Of a stretch of DNA of 64,000 nt, positions 45,625-57,500 are shown one piece after another. Under the pieces are notes generated by a model, which saw only the letters and a program-made list of their open reading frames with translations, searched no databases and was not told the DNA's origin. Positions within the stretch are counted from its first letter, which is position 1. Every line of letters begins with the position of its first letter. Source of the stretch: Symsagittifera roscoffensis. Its lineage: Eukaryota; Xenacoelomorpha; Acoela; Convolutidae. The translations under genes were made by a program, and so were the position numbers. Where the stretch lies: NCBI RefSeq assembly GCF_963678635.1, contig NC_087065.1, positions 14,114,743-14,178,742 of the forward strand, read 5' to 3'.

Positions 45625-46634
45625 GACTGTGTTTGTCTTATGTTTTGCCTTTCTCAACAAACTTTGAGTTTGTTTTGACTTTCTGGAACACATTCGGTTT
45701 TGGTGTTTTGACTTTGTGATTGTAGTCGAAGTGTAAATTGAGCGAACTTTGCGCATTGATGCAGTCAACTTTTAGTCACAAAATGCAAAACAGATCTGGC
45801 ACATTGATATTACATTGTTTGGTTTGTTATTGGCTCAACAATTGTCTTTAACGAAAACAATAAAACACGGACATAGCGGACAATTTAGCCAACTCTCGGC
45901 AACTTTCATCATGCGTAAGAGTTGTTGAGAAGTTTTTAAAAAATGAAAAATGCACTAAATACGTACCAATTTCAATAACTTTTTTCCTAATAAAGCTGTT
46001 CCTTGCGAGGCCAAACTGTGTATTTTGTAAAATGTGTTGGAGTCCGCAACAGGCAGAAAACATTTTTGTCGCTGAATCCGCAATATTGGTAGTTTCTTAT
46101 CTTCTTTGTTTTTTTTTGGTTCGTGGAATCGGAAACAGTTTGTGGAGTCCCCAAAAAAGTATTATTATATGTGTCTTGTAAATACGTTGTCAGGGGAATC
46201 TGCAAATAGTAAGCGAATGCAAAAATTGTAAGTGGAGTCCACAAAAAGTAAGCGGAATCCGCATACAACACGGCCGGAGTCCGCTTAAAATTTGCTGAAG
46301 GCGTTTTCATGTGTTGAATCCGGAACAACTAATTATATTTGCATGTTGAAGAATCCGCGAGAAAACTAATACGACGTCAAAGCTTACGTTACCCGTATTT
46401 GAGAGCTGAAGCAGGGAAATTTGTAAATATGATTCACTTATATTTGGAAACAGTTTTAAAGTTTTGTCTCTGGATTCCAATTGGCCTCGTGCACCAATGA
46501 CACCAATGAAACAAAAAAGCTCTGACGGAAAAATTGTCAAACACGAAATTATGATTTACCTTCATTGCAAACTTTTTAGCAAATTATCAACTGATTTCCA
46601 ATTTATTTCCAACTGTTTTTTTTTCATCTTTCAG
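45625..46634. repeat. Intron with degenerate GGAATCCGCA repeats
   Basis: From about 46030 to 46365 about ten copies of a GGARTCCGCA-like core (for example 46037, 46071, 46141, 46232, 46252, 46274, 46314, 46349) occur every 20-50 bp. No gene seen elsewhere in the interval. It ends in a T-rich tract and TTTCAG acceptor at 46634. Confidence 0.55.
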
Positions 46635-46930
46635 TTTCGAACCGACAACAAAAAAGACATTTCTGATGGTATTTCGACATGCGCCAACTGCCTTCGATAT
46701 AAAATTCAGCAGAACCTAAGACCCGGGTTGCCAATTTCTCTGGTTGTTATTGTTTTGTGCGCCTATCTATACATCAGATGTGCTATCACATTGAAGAAGT
46801 CAACTATCACTCGAAAAGGACTGTTAACTAAAGCTTTTGCTGCTATTCTGTTCTTCTGGATTGTCATGGTTTTGCCACATGTAATATTCATTGACTTTTG
46901 GATGAAAGGAGGGTTCTTTTGCATTTTCTA
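46635..46930 (+). CDS. Seven-transmembrane receptor exon (TM5-TM6)
   Basis: The acceptor TTTTTTTTCATCTTTCAG precedes FRTDNKKDISDGISTCANC. The frame is phase 0, as required by the exon ending at 34172. Two hydrophobic helices follow: LPISLVVIVLCAYLYIRCAI (TM5) and AFAAILFFWIVMVLPHVIFIDF (TM6 with a proline), separated by a basic loop (LKKSTITRKG). The frame stops at 46928-46930. A donor is uncertain: GTAATA within CCACATGTAATATT would join in phase 0 to an acceptor at 51750, while no good GT follows WMKGG. Confidence 0.7.
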
Positions 46931-46969
46931 AAACCTTGCCAGAATATTTGAAGACATTTTGTTGTAGTT

Positions 46970-47148
46970 ATCCCGGGTTGACCAAAAATGCTTATCATAC
47001 AATTGTCATAAATGGGAAATTTCTTTTCATACAATTTCATACAATTCCATACGTACAGAAAATTGTATGAAAACTCTATGATAAGCATTTTTCCATAAAT
47101 GGAAATTGTATGACAAGCATTTTCGGTGTATGGAGGTCAACCCGGGAT
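46970..47148. mobile_element. MITE, 179 bp, with long terminal inverted repeats
   Basis: ATCCCGGGTTGACC (46970-46983) is exactly inverted at 47135-47148. The inner sequences also pair (ATGCTTATCATACAATT against AATTGTATGACAAGCAT), so nearly the whole element folds back. No coding content. Superfamily not assigned; no clear target duplication. Confidence 0.75.
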
Positions 47149-47730
47149 CTTTGTTTGACTGAGAGCTTTTTTGCAAACTGGTCAATGTTGAGGAATCTGA
47201 GGAAAAGTGAGAAAAAATTGTGGCAGTTGAAATAACGGCTCGCAGATGAAACATCGAAAACTCCGGGAAAAATTGTCATACGGCAATTTGTATGTAAGAA
47301 ATTTGCTAAAAATCTGTTCATTTTACATGTTCACTCATTTTATCACAGATATTAAGATATATATTTGTAAAATGCATTTGAGAAAAAATCAAAAGGTAGA
47401 GCAAACACTGGAAAAGAGCCGAAATAATTTTCCAAATTAAAGACAAGGCGTCAATACTTTTCACAGGATAGAAACAACCAGCGAAAAACTGCAACATTTT
47501 TTGCCATTCGAAATTGTCTGCAAAAAACCAACCCGAGCACAAGTTCGCCAATTCCGTTTTTTTTTGAAAAACTGGAACAAGTTTGCAAGTTTGGGTAAAT
47601 GGTAACTTGAAAGTGTTCAATTTAGTAAAACGTATGTATATCATAAACATGAAAATTTGAAAGCGCCACATTGGTGATAGTAGTCCAAGACGATTGACAG
47701 TGAATCCTGCTTATCTTTATCATGTACACC
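47149..47730. other. Intron sequence
   Basis: AT-rich; no gene or repeat supported. Confidence 0.4.
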
Positions 47731-48552
47731 CAGAGGCGGAATTAGACGGGGGGGGGGGGGGGGGGCGGTGGGAGTGGGGGATTTAGGGGGCGGTGGATGG
47801 TGGCAAACAATCCCACCCCCCCCCCCCCCCCAGCCCTCAGGGTGATATATCCATTTCTGGTGACGGACCCTAAAATTTTTCTAATGGACCCATTTCTGGT
47901 AACGCACCCTTTTTTTGGCAAATTTTTTTCAAAGGTTTTCCTGCGGCGCAGAAAATAAGTCCAAAAATAGATTTTTCAATGCTTTGGGAGAGCTCGAAAA
48001 ATCAATTAGTAAAAAAAAGGTCGACAAAAATTTTGAAAATCCGCCCCCCACGAGAAAATCCTATATCCGGACTTGTGTACACACAAGTAAGCAAAAAAAA
48101 ACAGTTTCATCATTTTTGTTTAACCAAAAAACTGATATTAGTGGCGTGTGCAAAAAGTTTTCTGAGGTGGAATAATTATCGAAAAATTTTGAAAATTTTG
48201 TCGAACATTTTTTTTTGGTAGACCAATTTGATTTCCCGAGCAGAGCTTACCTGAAATAGTATAAGAAACCTAGTTTGTGAAAATAATTCTGCACCGCAGG
48301 CAAATTTTTTTATCGAAAAGGCCAAAGAAGGAATTTTCAGGCACTTTTTGAAAAATTTTGACCAAAAAATTGCGTTTTTTGGAGTCCGCTTCCCTGTCAA
48401 AATTAGTCGTATTGGCAGCAAAAGCGACTTTGCAAAAATTTTGAGATTGTTCACCGAAAAAATAGATTTCATAAAATTATACCAAAGTTAGTCCCTTTGG
48501 AGAATTTTGGCAATCAGACTTGAAGAAAAGGAATCACCCCCTTCCGCCCCTC
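47731..48552. mobile_element. Probable non-autonomous hAT-like element with G-run and C-run
   Basis: Starts CAGAGGCGGAA followed by an 18-G run (47748-47765) and further G-rich sequence, with an opposing C-run at 47816-47831. The right end CCCCCTTCCGCCCCT (48537-48551) is an imperfect inverse of the left end. CAGRGGCGG termini are common in hAT elements. No transposase and no clear 8-bp target duplication, so the boundaries are approximate. Confidence 0.4.
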
Positions 48553-50371
48553 CCCCCTCGGCACGCTACTAGTAGGATCGGTGATCCTAATGCACTTTCA
48601 ACAAAATAAGAAAGGAACGTAGAGTTTATTACCTTGGGACTTGCATGCAGTATGGTAAAGCTAATAGTAACTTGAGCGTAAGATTGAGCCATCATTAAGT
48701 ATTACAGCAAACGAAGGGTCGAGTTCAAAATAGTTCAACATTCAAAGAACCTCACTTGCTAGAAAATAAAAATTGACAAAATGCAAATCGGAACTAAGGA
48801 ATTTAATGTTGACAAGTTCAGAGGAGCTATAGCAGAGACGATTTGACCCTGGCATATCAAAAACGGTAATCCTCCGACCCTTGGGAGCAAGTGATAATAG
48901 TGTCGGAAGTGTGAATGGCACAATCAGAATTCGGAAACTAGCTGCGGTATTGGGCTCAATATTTAATATGTTGTAGGTCTAGTTGAGGAACGCTGAAGTT
49001 TGGAAACCCACATCCCTACGACCCCCACTTCCGGTTATAAGCCTTAAGAAAACAAACCCACCCCAACGTCCGGAAGTCTTTTCTTGGCCTCTAATGAGCA
49101 CAGGAAGCTGAAACTTACAGGGATGATAAGCAATGGCAAAGTACAATTGTAATTGTGTTGTAATATGAACCACTTCCAACAGTTGGATCGGAAGCTATCA
49201 GAACTTGAAAAAAGTCCCCCTCAGACCGGAAATAGGCTATTCACGCAAAATAGTGCACGCTCCATTAAAGATTTTTTGCGGCAATAGACATAAGATACGA
49301 AACCGGAAAAAGACCCTCAAAGAGTAAAATGTATCCAACTTATTAGACGTTAGAAATGGGATAACTTGGAAAAATTTAATTAGGTATGTATGAAACTAGG
49401 TAGTTAGGACCCCAATGGAATTTTAACTCAAACATGGAAGTTTGACCCCGAGTGTTTCCAGGTTGACCTTAAGTTGATATTTGGGCATTTTGACTCCAAA
49501 AATGCATAGGAAACCCCGAGAATAACACCGGAAAGTGGCATATTCTCCAGCTCAATCCAGTTCAATCCTGGAGGTATGAACTAGTCAACTTACTAATAAG
49601 TGGAAGGAAACTTATCGATGGAGAGTGGAGCAAAAGTTCATGGCCATCTACATTGCAACAATGGAGTAGTAGAATTAATTAAAACTGGACATTGTAAACA
49701 TTGGGTTCAGTTTAGCCTTGCAAATGATCTATTAATAGCAGTTCAATTAGATCCAAGAAAAGTAGTCAAAGGAAAGTAATAGACCGCAGCATGATCATTA
49801 AGTTTCCTAAATAGTAGGAACAGACGGGGGGCTTACTTGGCTTCCCGGAGGTGACTTCCTGGTATAAATTTGGCCCTAATAGACGAGCTACGTTCCCCTG
49901 GTAGCTAGAAGGTCGGGATTGGAATCGAGTACAGAAAGAACCTTTATATGGCTAAAATGAAGTAGCTACACATGAAAAATGTCTCCCCGTACCCCTGGGA
50001 GGTCGGATTGTTAACGGGATAAGTAAAATAAAAACCTTGGAATGGTCACTGAGCAAACATAACATGGTTTGGAGGTTGAGTTGAACTCGAGGGCTGAAGT
50101 TCACAGAGGTCAAGAATTAGTTGATAAGAATCGTATTACTTTTGTTTGCAGGGTCGAATTATGACATCTTCCGCACTCCGGGTATCTAATAAGCGTAAAA
50201 CGATTGATAGAAGAAACCGATAAAAGAAACTGTAAAAAGATTGATAAAAGAACCGAGTTGGCAAGGGGAGGGACATGGTCTTAAACCTTGTGCAAACGGG
50301 TGATTTAAGCAGATGCCAGAACTGATATTAAATGGCTTGACTTGACTAAAATTAAATGCAAAGAAAGATAA
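48553..50371. other. Intron sequence
   Basis: No gene or confident repeat seen over about 1.8 kb. Confidence 0.4.
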
Positions 50372-50423
50372 GGAGTTGGAGGGTAAACATTGGAGTTGGA
50401 CGGTAAACATTGGAGTTGGACGG
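50372..50423. repeat. 20-bp tandem repeat, 2.6 units
   Basis: Unit GGAGTTGGACGGTAAACATT at 50372, 50392 and (partial) 50412. Confidence 0.85.
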
Positions 50424-51674
50424 TGTTGGACCAAATCATCAATTAAAGTACCTCAAAGGAATAGTGGTCTGTATAGACACTATTAATCTTAGCAGGCCAA
50501 ACTGAGTGGTGGCATGAAATTACTGTGTGTTGATCAAAATAGGATTCTCTACAGAGAGAGTCTAGTGGAGTCAGTTGGAATTCAAATTAGAATAAGACAT
50601 TTGTGCTGATAAATCGCGGACCCTTTCCTTTTGATTTGAATATTAGATTATTATATTCTGGCCACTCAGAGCCTTCTGTAATAGACGTATATTCATCTGA
50701 AGTAAATTTCATTTGGATTTTTTTGCGATTGTATCGATTAGACGAGACAGCCTGAAGATGGGGCAAGCAAGATAATACAACACACATTAATTGCCACCAA
50801 CTTAACCATTTCGGGATTGTAGATATTTAGTACTGATTTTCGGTCGCTCCGTTAAATTTCGTACCCAAGGGACCACTTTGTCTCTGTTTCAAATTTTCGC
50901 CTTTGAATCAGACTGTTTAACAAAATGGTCTACTTTCTTATAGCTGTTTGACAATTTGTAACATTTCATTGTTTCGGCTATGCTATTGCTTGCTTTTGAA
51001 ATCTGTCTTAGTAAAGTGTCTTCTTCTAAAGTCAACTTCCTTTATACTTCTTTTAGTAATCGATTACTTCGCTTTTTTGTTTTTTATCGATTAATTTAGC
51101 TTGAAACGACATTAAAGGGGATAGGAGCACTAATCGTTCCTTATTGGTCAAAATGGCGCATTTCAAAACTTGTTAATTTTAAATTAACTTCAAGCCCAAA
51201 AAAGGTGTCGGTTTTCAATTTTGAGCTGATGGCGCCAATATATTTCAGTTGATTTTAAGAATTTCCCTCGAAAGTTGCTTGCTAATTTTTAAAAAAATTA
51301 TGAGAAAAAAAACGCCAAGAGCGCAAAATCTCCATTCCGTGTTTGTTTTTGAAAATCAGATAAAAACTTGGACAATGACAGCATGAAAGTGTTCGATAGG
51401 GAAAAAAATTGTTCTGCGGATTGGTAACACTAAAAATGCTGAGAAAAATAAGTGAATTAACCCTGAAAGTTTTTTGTTTATAAGAATTTGGACGAAGACA
51501 GCAAAAGAACCAAAGGAGTTTATCCTACATTTACTTTGTTTCTTGAGAACGGTCTCTGAATCAATTGAGCATCATCATGGTGTTTTAAAAGAACCGGAAA
51601 CAATGATTAGAAAAAATGATGCTAACACGTTTGTTAAAACTTAGAGACAAAAAAGTTCAATTGATTAAAAAACA
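50424..51674. other. Intron sequence
   Basis: AT-rich; no gene or structured repeat supported. Confidence 0.4.
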
Positions 51675-51675
51675 G

Positions 51676-51938
51676 TGGGATTTATTGATTACCTTAATAA
51701 TCGAGGAGCGATAAACATCATTTACCACATTTATACTTTCGATGCGCCCCAGGCGTTCAAAGATATTCAAATAGACATCTTTTTGCGCGGAATTCGATTG
51801 AGTTTTGGTTGCGTAAACACGATTGTAGTTTTGGTACTAATTGTGCCATTTCAACAACCACTGATCAACTTCAAACTACGATGGAAACAAAAACTGGGAC
51901 GACTATGCGAACAACTTTGCCCCTCAAATCCCATCTAA
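51676..51938 (+). CDS. Seven-transmembrane receptor exon (TM7 and C-terminus)
   Basis: Open frame ending at TAA 51936-51938. FLRGIRLSFGCVNTIVVLVLIVPFQQPLINF is a TM7-like helix with VPFQQPLI at the usual NPxxY position; it is followed by a basic, cysteine-containing short tail (RWKQKLGRLCEQLCPSNPI). Two acceptors are possible: AACAG at 51675, or the better TTTCGATGCGCCCCAG at 51749. The second gives phase 0 and AFKDIQIDIF as the first residues. Order, orientation and topology fit the exons at 33886 and 46635. Confidence 0.65.
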
Positions 51939-52839
51939 AACTAACATAATTATCAGTGCTATGTGCTATCACAAAGTTTCGACCCTTTTTCAATTTGCAA
52001 TTGCTTCCTATGTTTTCCCGAAACCAAATATTTTCTGTCTCCTTGAACTGTATTTTTTTTAGCCAGTAAGCAATCAGAAACGGCAATTGCACACTTTCTT
52101 AATCGACATAGCCTAAATGTTTTCATCAGCCTCACCTCAAACAAACAATAATACATTTTTTTGGATAAGTATAAGTGTTAGTTTTCATTTGTATTAGCGT
52201 ATCATTGGTTTTTCTCATTAGTACTATCACATCTAAAATTATAACACGGGAAAACAAAAAAGATCAGAAGAGGTGATTTTTCCTTTTTTTTCGGTTTCAA
52301 AAGGAGAACTTTGCAGCAGGTGAACTTTTGAACAAACAGGCCAAAAAGTGCGTTTTTGGGCAAGTTTTGACCCAAAGTACGTTTCTTTTTGGCACGCGCT
52401 TTACCTCAAAATTATGAAATATTGCCGCCTATAAAATTTTTTTAGTTCTCTAGCCAAAAATGGATATCTCATCATTATAGTAAAAAGGGTGGAACTTTTG
52501 GATCCATAGGGGGTCGGATTCCTGAAAAGAAAGCGAAAGTCCCTGAATTATCAATTAAGTTAATTGGAGTAAATCCATGAAAATCGATTATTACCTATTA
52601 TAATTTTTTTCGTTCAAAACGATCAACCAACTAGTTTTTTTTCGCATACACCAGTTTGTTTTTTTGAGTTTTTATCTTATAAAAAGTAAAATACATCTTT
52701 TTGGAATCTTGTAAAAAGTAAAAAAGAACCAAATTTGAACTGATTTTAAAACGTTCAGAACATTTCTCTCATTTTTCACATTAGCCAATGTCTAAGAAAA
52801 GCATAAACTATAAGCAAATCGGATTGCAACCTGATCTAA
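51939..52839. other. Downstream of the receptor; AT-rich, no gene
   Basis: Probably 3' untranslated and intergenic sequence; AATAAT-type runs occur, but no definite polyadenylation site is claimed. Confidence 0.4.
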
Positions 52840-52939
52840 ACTACATTTTATGATTGGATAAATTAGATATTTTACCACTGTAAAGTATTTAATATTAACC
52901 AATCATGATCTATCTGACTAACAACCCACTTATTTGTAA

Positions 52940-52967
52940 GTGCTGAAATTACTTGTAATTTCAGCAC
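52940..52967. repeat. Perfect 13-bp inverted repeat (hairpin), second copy
   Basis: GTGCTGAAATTAC, TT loop, GTAATTTCAGCAC, identical to 34994-35021 although flanking bases differ between the copies. Confidence 0.9.
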
Positions 52968-54484
52968 CAGAGAGATTTGAATTTAACTTAGAAATTAGTT
53001 GGACTCTCCAAGAAGACTTTAGCAGCCGCAATAAACCAGTATACCCTAGATCTATTGAGCCTAGCAGAGACTAGTTAAACAACCTGAGACTAGATAGTAT
53101 AAGAGTAAGATTAGGATCGGTATTAGACTAAGAAGTTGCACGAATCTATCCGGCCGAAAATAAGATAGCGTGACGAGCAGACGGTGTACCCTATCCGAAA
53201 TTACTCTATGAGTTAACCACATCGGTTCTAACTCATCTGGTGCGACCATAAGTCTCGAACAAGACCTTAATAGCTTAGAATTAACCAAAAATAGATTAGA
53301 ATTTAGACAAAACATTTACAAAATGTTATACGATGATAATTTAATCGAAATGTCTCTACGACTCAATAGATCAGAGCCAATATTCCGAATGATAACAGAA
53401 CTACCCGGAATTGGAAGAAGACCTCGAACCAGAGACGACATACGACAAAGTAGAAACTTACCAAATAGTTATATGATAGTACGGCAAAAGCCAACACAAA
53501 CTTTTGTATTTAGATTTTTATTAGCAATGAATTTAGATTTTCATTTGCAAACATAAAATCTTGAAGTCAATCTTCATAATCATTTCAGGCGCTAAACAAA
53601 ATTATTAATATACAATAACGATTGATAAAAAGATCTCAGATCGTTTTCCTAAATTCTGCAGTAATATACAAAACATGTTTGAAAAAAAATTATTGAAAAA
53701 TCAAAATAAAAATTAGTAGCATGACAATAAACGGTTAGTAATCATAAATCATCCTGTTGTTCCAGCTTCATCACCTAAACATAACAGCATTCATAAGCTC
53801 ACTAATATCATTAAAACACTAAATCTTTTCCTTAGACAAATTTAAATCATTTTAAACTTAAAATCACTTAAATTTCAAATCAGATCATCAAGGCTTATCC
53901 TTGGATCTTAATTCATTTTCTATTTAATTAAATTTAAAACTTGATCATCAAGGCCTATTCTTGGATCAAAAAGAACAATTTTGTTCTCCCCCACCCACTT
54001 AATTAGTGTCTAATGACCTCAAACGTCGATTCACTATCCAACCCTTTCTAAAGACCTAAGACTAATAGAAATTTTTAAACAAAACTAATCATTCAAATTA
54101 GGATAAACAGTGAAGAACTTCGGTTATTCATTCTTCACTTGACCCCCCCTCTTACCAGACCCAGGATAAATCTTAGACTTAGTAAGTTTAAAATAGTATC
54201 TAACGAACTACTCGCGTTCTAATTATACCTGAACCTTGTGGATCGATTTACTATTCTCCAACCCTTGAACACAATCACTACCCCTAAGTAAGATTAAGTA
54301 AGTTAACATTTTAGCTTATATTAGCCACGAGAAAGTAAAAAATCATTCTTCGGAATTGATATACTTTTCTCTCCAACCCTGAACAAATAGACCCAGGTTA
54401 AGCTAACCAAAAAATCGTAAGGACTAACAGTTTAGGAAAATAGAAATCATTTAACAACCTTTTTCATCCGTCATCCTAAATCTT
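52968..54484. other. Long leader of the AT-rich Gypsy element
   Basis: About 1.5 kb with no convincing gene. A 77-codon frame (53323-53556) has some protein-like composition (MSLRLNRSEPIFRMITELPGIGR) but no recognised match. Two near-repeats, CATCAAGGCTTATCCTTGGAT and its variant, lie at about 53886 and 53944. This stretch is missing from the intronic copy. Confidence 0.45.
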
Positions 54485-54739
54485 ATGTCATTTAAAAATC
54501 TCGGAAACAAACAAACAATCGTTTTACACAATTGTGAAATAGATAACAAAAAAAACGATCTTGTAATCACACCTCATACACAAACAGTTGGATATATAAG
54601 AACAAAACGACAAACACTAAAAAGAAAAATAATAACCAAACAAAGACAAATAACACGAAAAAATTTTTCCAAAAATAGAAACTCATTTTCAGAATCAGAA
54701 GCCAGCAGTTTAGACGAACTTTATAAATTGAAAGAATAA
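54485..54739 (+). CDS. Small basic leader ORF of the Gypsy element
   Basis: 84 codons. The N-terminus MSFKNLGNKQTIVLHNCEIDN is conserved with the copy at 35150; a very basic middle (RTKRQTLKRKIITKQRQITRK) and a serine/glutamate-rich end (SFSESEASSLDELYKL) follow. It ends 96 bp before the gag ATG. The other copy has a longer C-terminus, so this one may be deleted at its end. The composition suggests nucleic-acid binding; that is inference. I do not recognise it. Confidence 0.5.
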   Translation: MSFKNLGNKQTIVLHNCEIDNKKNDLVITPHTQTVGYIRTKRQTLKRKIITKQRQITRKNFSKNRNSFSESEASSLDELYKLKE

Positions 54740-54835
54740 AAATGCAATATAAACACAAACCAGTACACTTATATAATTGGAATCAACCAATTAGACACAT
54801 CGATAATTACATATTAACAGTCATTAAACGAAAAA

Positions 54836-56272
54836 ATGAGCTCAACACACACTCCAGGTGAAGAAAGTCCAGATGATGATGATATCTACCCCTTCCTCGT
54901 AGATTCACCCGATAATAGAGGACAACATGATTTTTGCAAGAATTTACTCTTAAATTTGTTTGAACCCGGAATCAGCCCATGTAAAGCAGAGTTCCCAGAT
55001 GTAAAAATCAAAAGACAAATTATCGATCACTATCTGAAAGATATATGTAACTTAACACAACAATACGGAATCTACTCCATAGAATTCAGCTCACCAAACC
55101 AGAATCACAGCAAATATGTAATTCAAACAGACGACCTTGATTTAGAATTTTCAAAAGTATTCTCAGAATATATAAAAAACATACAATATCATAACTCACA
55201 AAGAGCAAACTCCATATTCACTAATGAAGTTTTTGCAATAATATATAGTTATATCTCGATATTAGAAAACGAAATCCCAATCCCAAATGTCTCACCGACA
55301 GAAACATCTAAACATATAAGAGTACGACATGAAATTACACTACTTTCTAGTTTTCTAAATATAATTAAAGAAAATTTCGCTAACGATGAAATTTCACCAC
55401 ATACAAAACATGATTTACAAAAAATTTTGGCATGGTTTATAATAGATTATTTCACACATAATATAGATTTAATTTCACAAGCAAGAAAAAATTTTAGACC
55501 TCAAAATTCAAACGATGATACCGCCATCACAGAACAATCAGACTATGTTTGGGACCCCGAATGGTCTCATTACGCATTCATAAATTTCCCACAATCAATC
55601 TCAAGTCAAGCAATAAATACGATATCTTATGTAAGAGATTATGTAAAAGTAATACCACTAGCCATTGATGCAACACCATTAAACTACAATACATTTTTAC
55701 CTGATACGCGAAATAACAGTTTAAATTCGACAATCATACACAATGAAAACCTTAATGGAACTAGGAATCTCACTCAACAAGATATTCAGACACCATCACA
55801 CTTCATAAATGAAGAAATCGCTCAACCAATAACAACTACACAACAAAGTATTTCACCGATACGTCCAAATTTAACAACACCAAGAAATACAAACCCTTCA
55901 CTAGCACAGGTAACCTTACAATCAACCGTTAAACCTTCGGTTGCTCCAAAATATTCACAAATGGATTATCAAACAAACAGACCCATGACAATACCGTCAA
56001 AAACACGCAGAACGTTCACAAGGAACAATTTTTTTTTAGAACACAATTATAATTACACACATCCATCAAAAACAAACTATCCCCCACAAAAAAATAATAA
56101 TAATCACCAAAGATCTCGATATTGGGATAATCCAATGGCACCAACCAATACAGTAAATTTTCACACTAATCCACATCCTCCACAGGATCGTAGTGAAAAT
56201 CATCCATTCTTTCAACAAAATAAAAATAAAAAAAGAAGCATCTCATCAAACCGATTACTTATCCTCAGATGA
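54836..56272 (+). CDS. Gag N-terminal ORF of the AT-rich Gypsy element
   Basis: 478 codons from ATG with a conserved upstream context. The first 230 residues are well conserved with 35651-36367 (DIYPFLVDSPDNRGQ, FEPGISPCKAEFPDVKIKRQI, LAWFIIDYFTHN, DYVWDPEWSH) and helix-rich. The remainder is N/T/P/Q-rich low complexity. A frameshift at about 56230 moves the reading into 56193-56465, then 56491-56772 (FTGKDPEYSVEDYLNAVTANL), then the frame at 56835, so this is the 5' part of one long gag. No known domain is recognised in the N-terminal part. Confidence 0.7.
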   Translation: MSSTHTPGEESPDDDDIYPFLVDSPDNRGQHDFCKNLLLNLFEPGISPCKAEFPDVKIKRQIIDHYLKDICNLTQQYGIYSIEFSSPNQNHSKYVIQTDDLDLEFSKVFSEYIKNIQYHNSQRANSIFTNEVFAIIYSYISILENEIPIPNVSPTETSKHIRVRHEITLLSSFLNIIKENFANDEISPHTKHDLQKILAWFIIDYFTHNIDLISQARKNFRPQNSNDDTAITEQSDYVWDPEWSHYAFINFPQSISSQAINTISYVRDYVKVIPLAIDATPLNYNTFLPDTRNNSLNSTIIHNENLNGTRNLTQQDIQTPSHFINEEIAQPITTTQQSISPIRPNLTTPRNTNPSLAQVTLQSTVKPSVAPKYSQMDYQTNRPMTIPSKTRRTFTRNNFFLEHNYNYTHPSKTNYPPQKNNNNHQRSRYWDNPMAPTNTVNFHTNPHPPQDRSENHPFFQQNKNKKRSISSNRLLILR

Positions 56273-57500
56273 TGATTATTTGCAACCAGATATATTTGCA
56301 CCATATACCCAAGAATATCGTGGACAAGGAATACAAAAACCACATACATATCATAGAATTTTTTCTCCACAACCGATAGATACACAAAGTCAACAACCAA
56401 TACAAACACAAAAAATCCAATTAATACACAATCTTTTCAACCAATTCAGCCACAAAATCCAATGATTACACACTCGTATCAACCAACACAATGCAAAATG
56501 AAATACCACTTCCATATTATCTTCAACAACACGAAATAACAAGAAATCAACTTTCAAATTTTTCACAAATGCCAAATGCAGCAGAATCATTACAAATGAC
56601 AATGAATCCATACCTTATGGGTGGATCATCAATAACGTCAAACAAACCTTTATTGGTATTCACAGGAAAAGATCCCGAATATTCTGTAGAAGATTATTTA
56701 AATGCAGTAACAGCAAATTTGATTTTGAATATAGGACCTGAACCAATTAATACGCCACTACATCAAAACTAGATACATCGACGCACAGCGTTGATACAGA
56801 CAACCTTAGCGCAGCCCAAAAATGGTTTTCAGTATTGCCTATAGAAATAAAATCAAATTGGAAAAGGTTTACACAAGAATTTTCAAAAATGTTTGACTCC
56901 GAAAGAAACAAACAACAACAAAGAATTTTATGTAATGAAATCCGCCGATTACCAAATGAAACCATCAAGCAATTAGCAGTACGCATTGAAACACTAAATC
57001 GAAAAGCATATTCATTAAATACACACGACTATAAAAACACAAAACTGACAGAAATATTAATGATGACCTTAACACCTCAATTAAGAAAAATAGCAATAAA
57101 AAAGAGAGCATCCCATCCCTCCTCAATTCGAGAGCCCGATTTAGATTTTCGAAACCTAGTAGATAAACTAGAACAAGCGGAAATCACAATGAAACTTGAA
57201 GAAACAGGAAATCTGAAATTACAATATGTTAATCGCATTGAAACAAATTCCACAAATATGAACAATATACAGGAATCAGATACAGACCTCGTTGAAAAAA
57301 TCACTGAAATACTCAACATCTATGAAAAACACCCAAACTTTAAAGGCAAACCATCTTTCAAACAATGGTGTAATTATTGCCGACGATACGGACATAGCAT
57401 TTCTGAATGTAGACAAAAACAGCAAGACAATCAAAACAAACCTCAAAAATATAAAGAACCAAATAAATCATTCTATCAGTTCATGAAGAAAGATCAAAAT
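56273..57500 (+). pseudogene. Gag capsid and zinc knuckle of the AT-rich Gypsy element
   Basis: After three frame changes (56230-56830) the frame from 56835 is open. PIEIKSNWKRFTQEFSKMF...LPNETIKQLAVRIETLNRKAYSLN is a retrotransposon-gag capsid region, followed by an intact CCHC knuckle CNYCRRYGHSISEC (about 57367-57410). The role is particle assembly and RNA binding. Confidence 0.8.

Noticed and set aside
50372-50423. CRISPR-like array
   Set aside because: A 20-bp head-to-tail repeat without spacers, in a clearly eukaryotic intron.
48979-50787. Short minus-strand frames in the last receptor intron
   Set aside because: Under 85 codons each, without recognisable composition or conservation.
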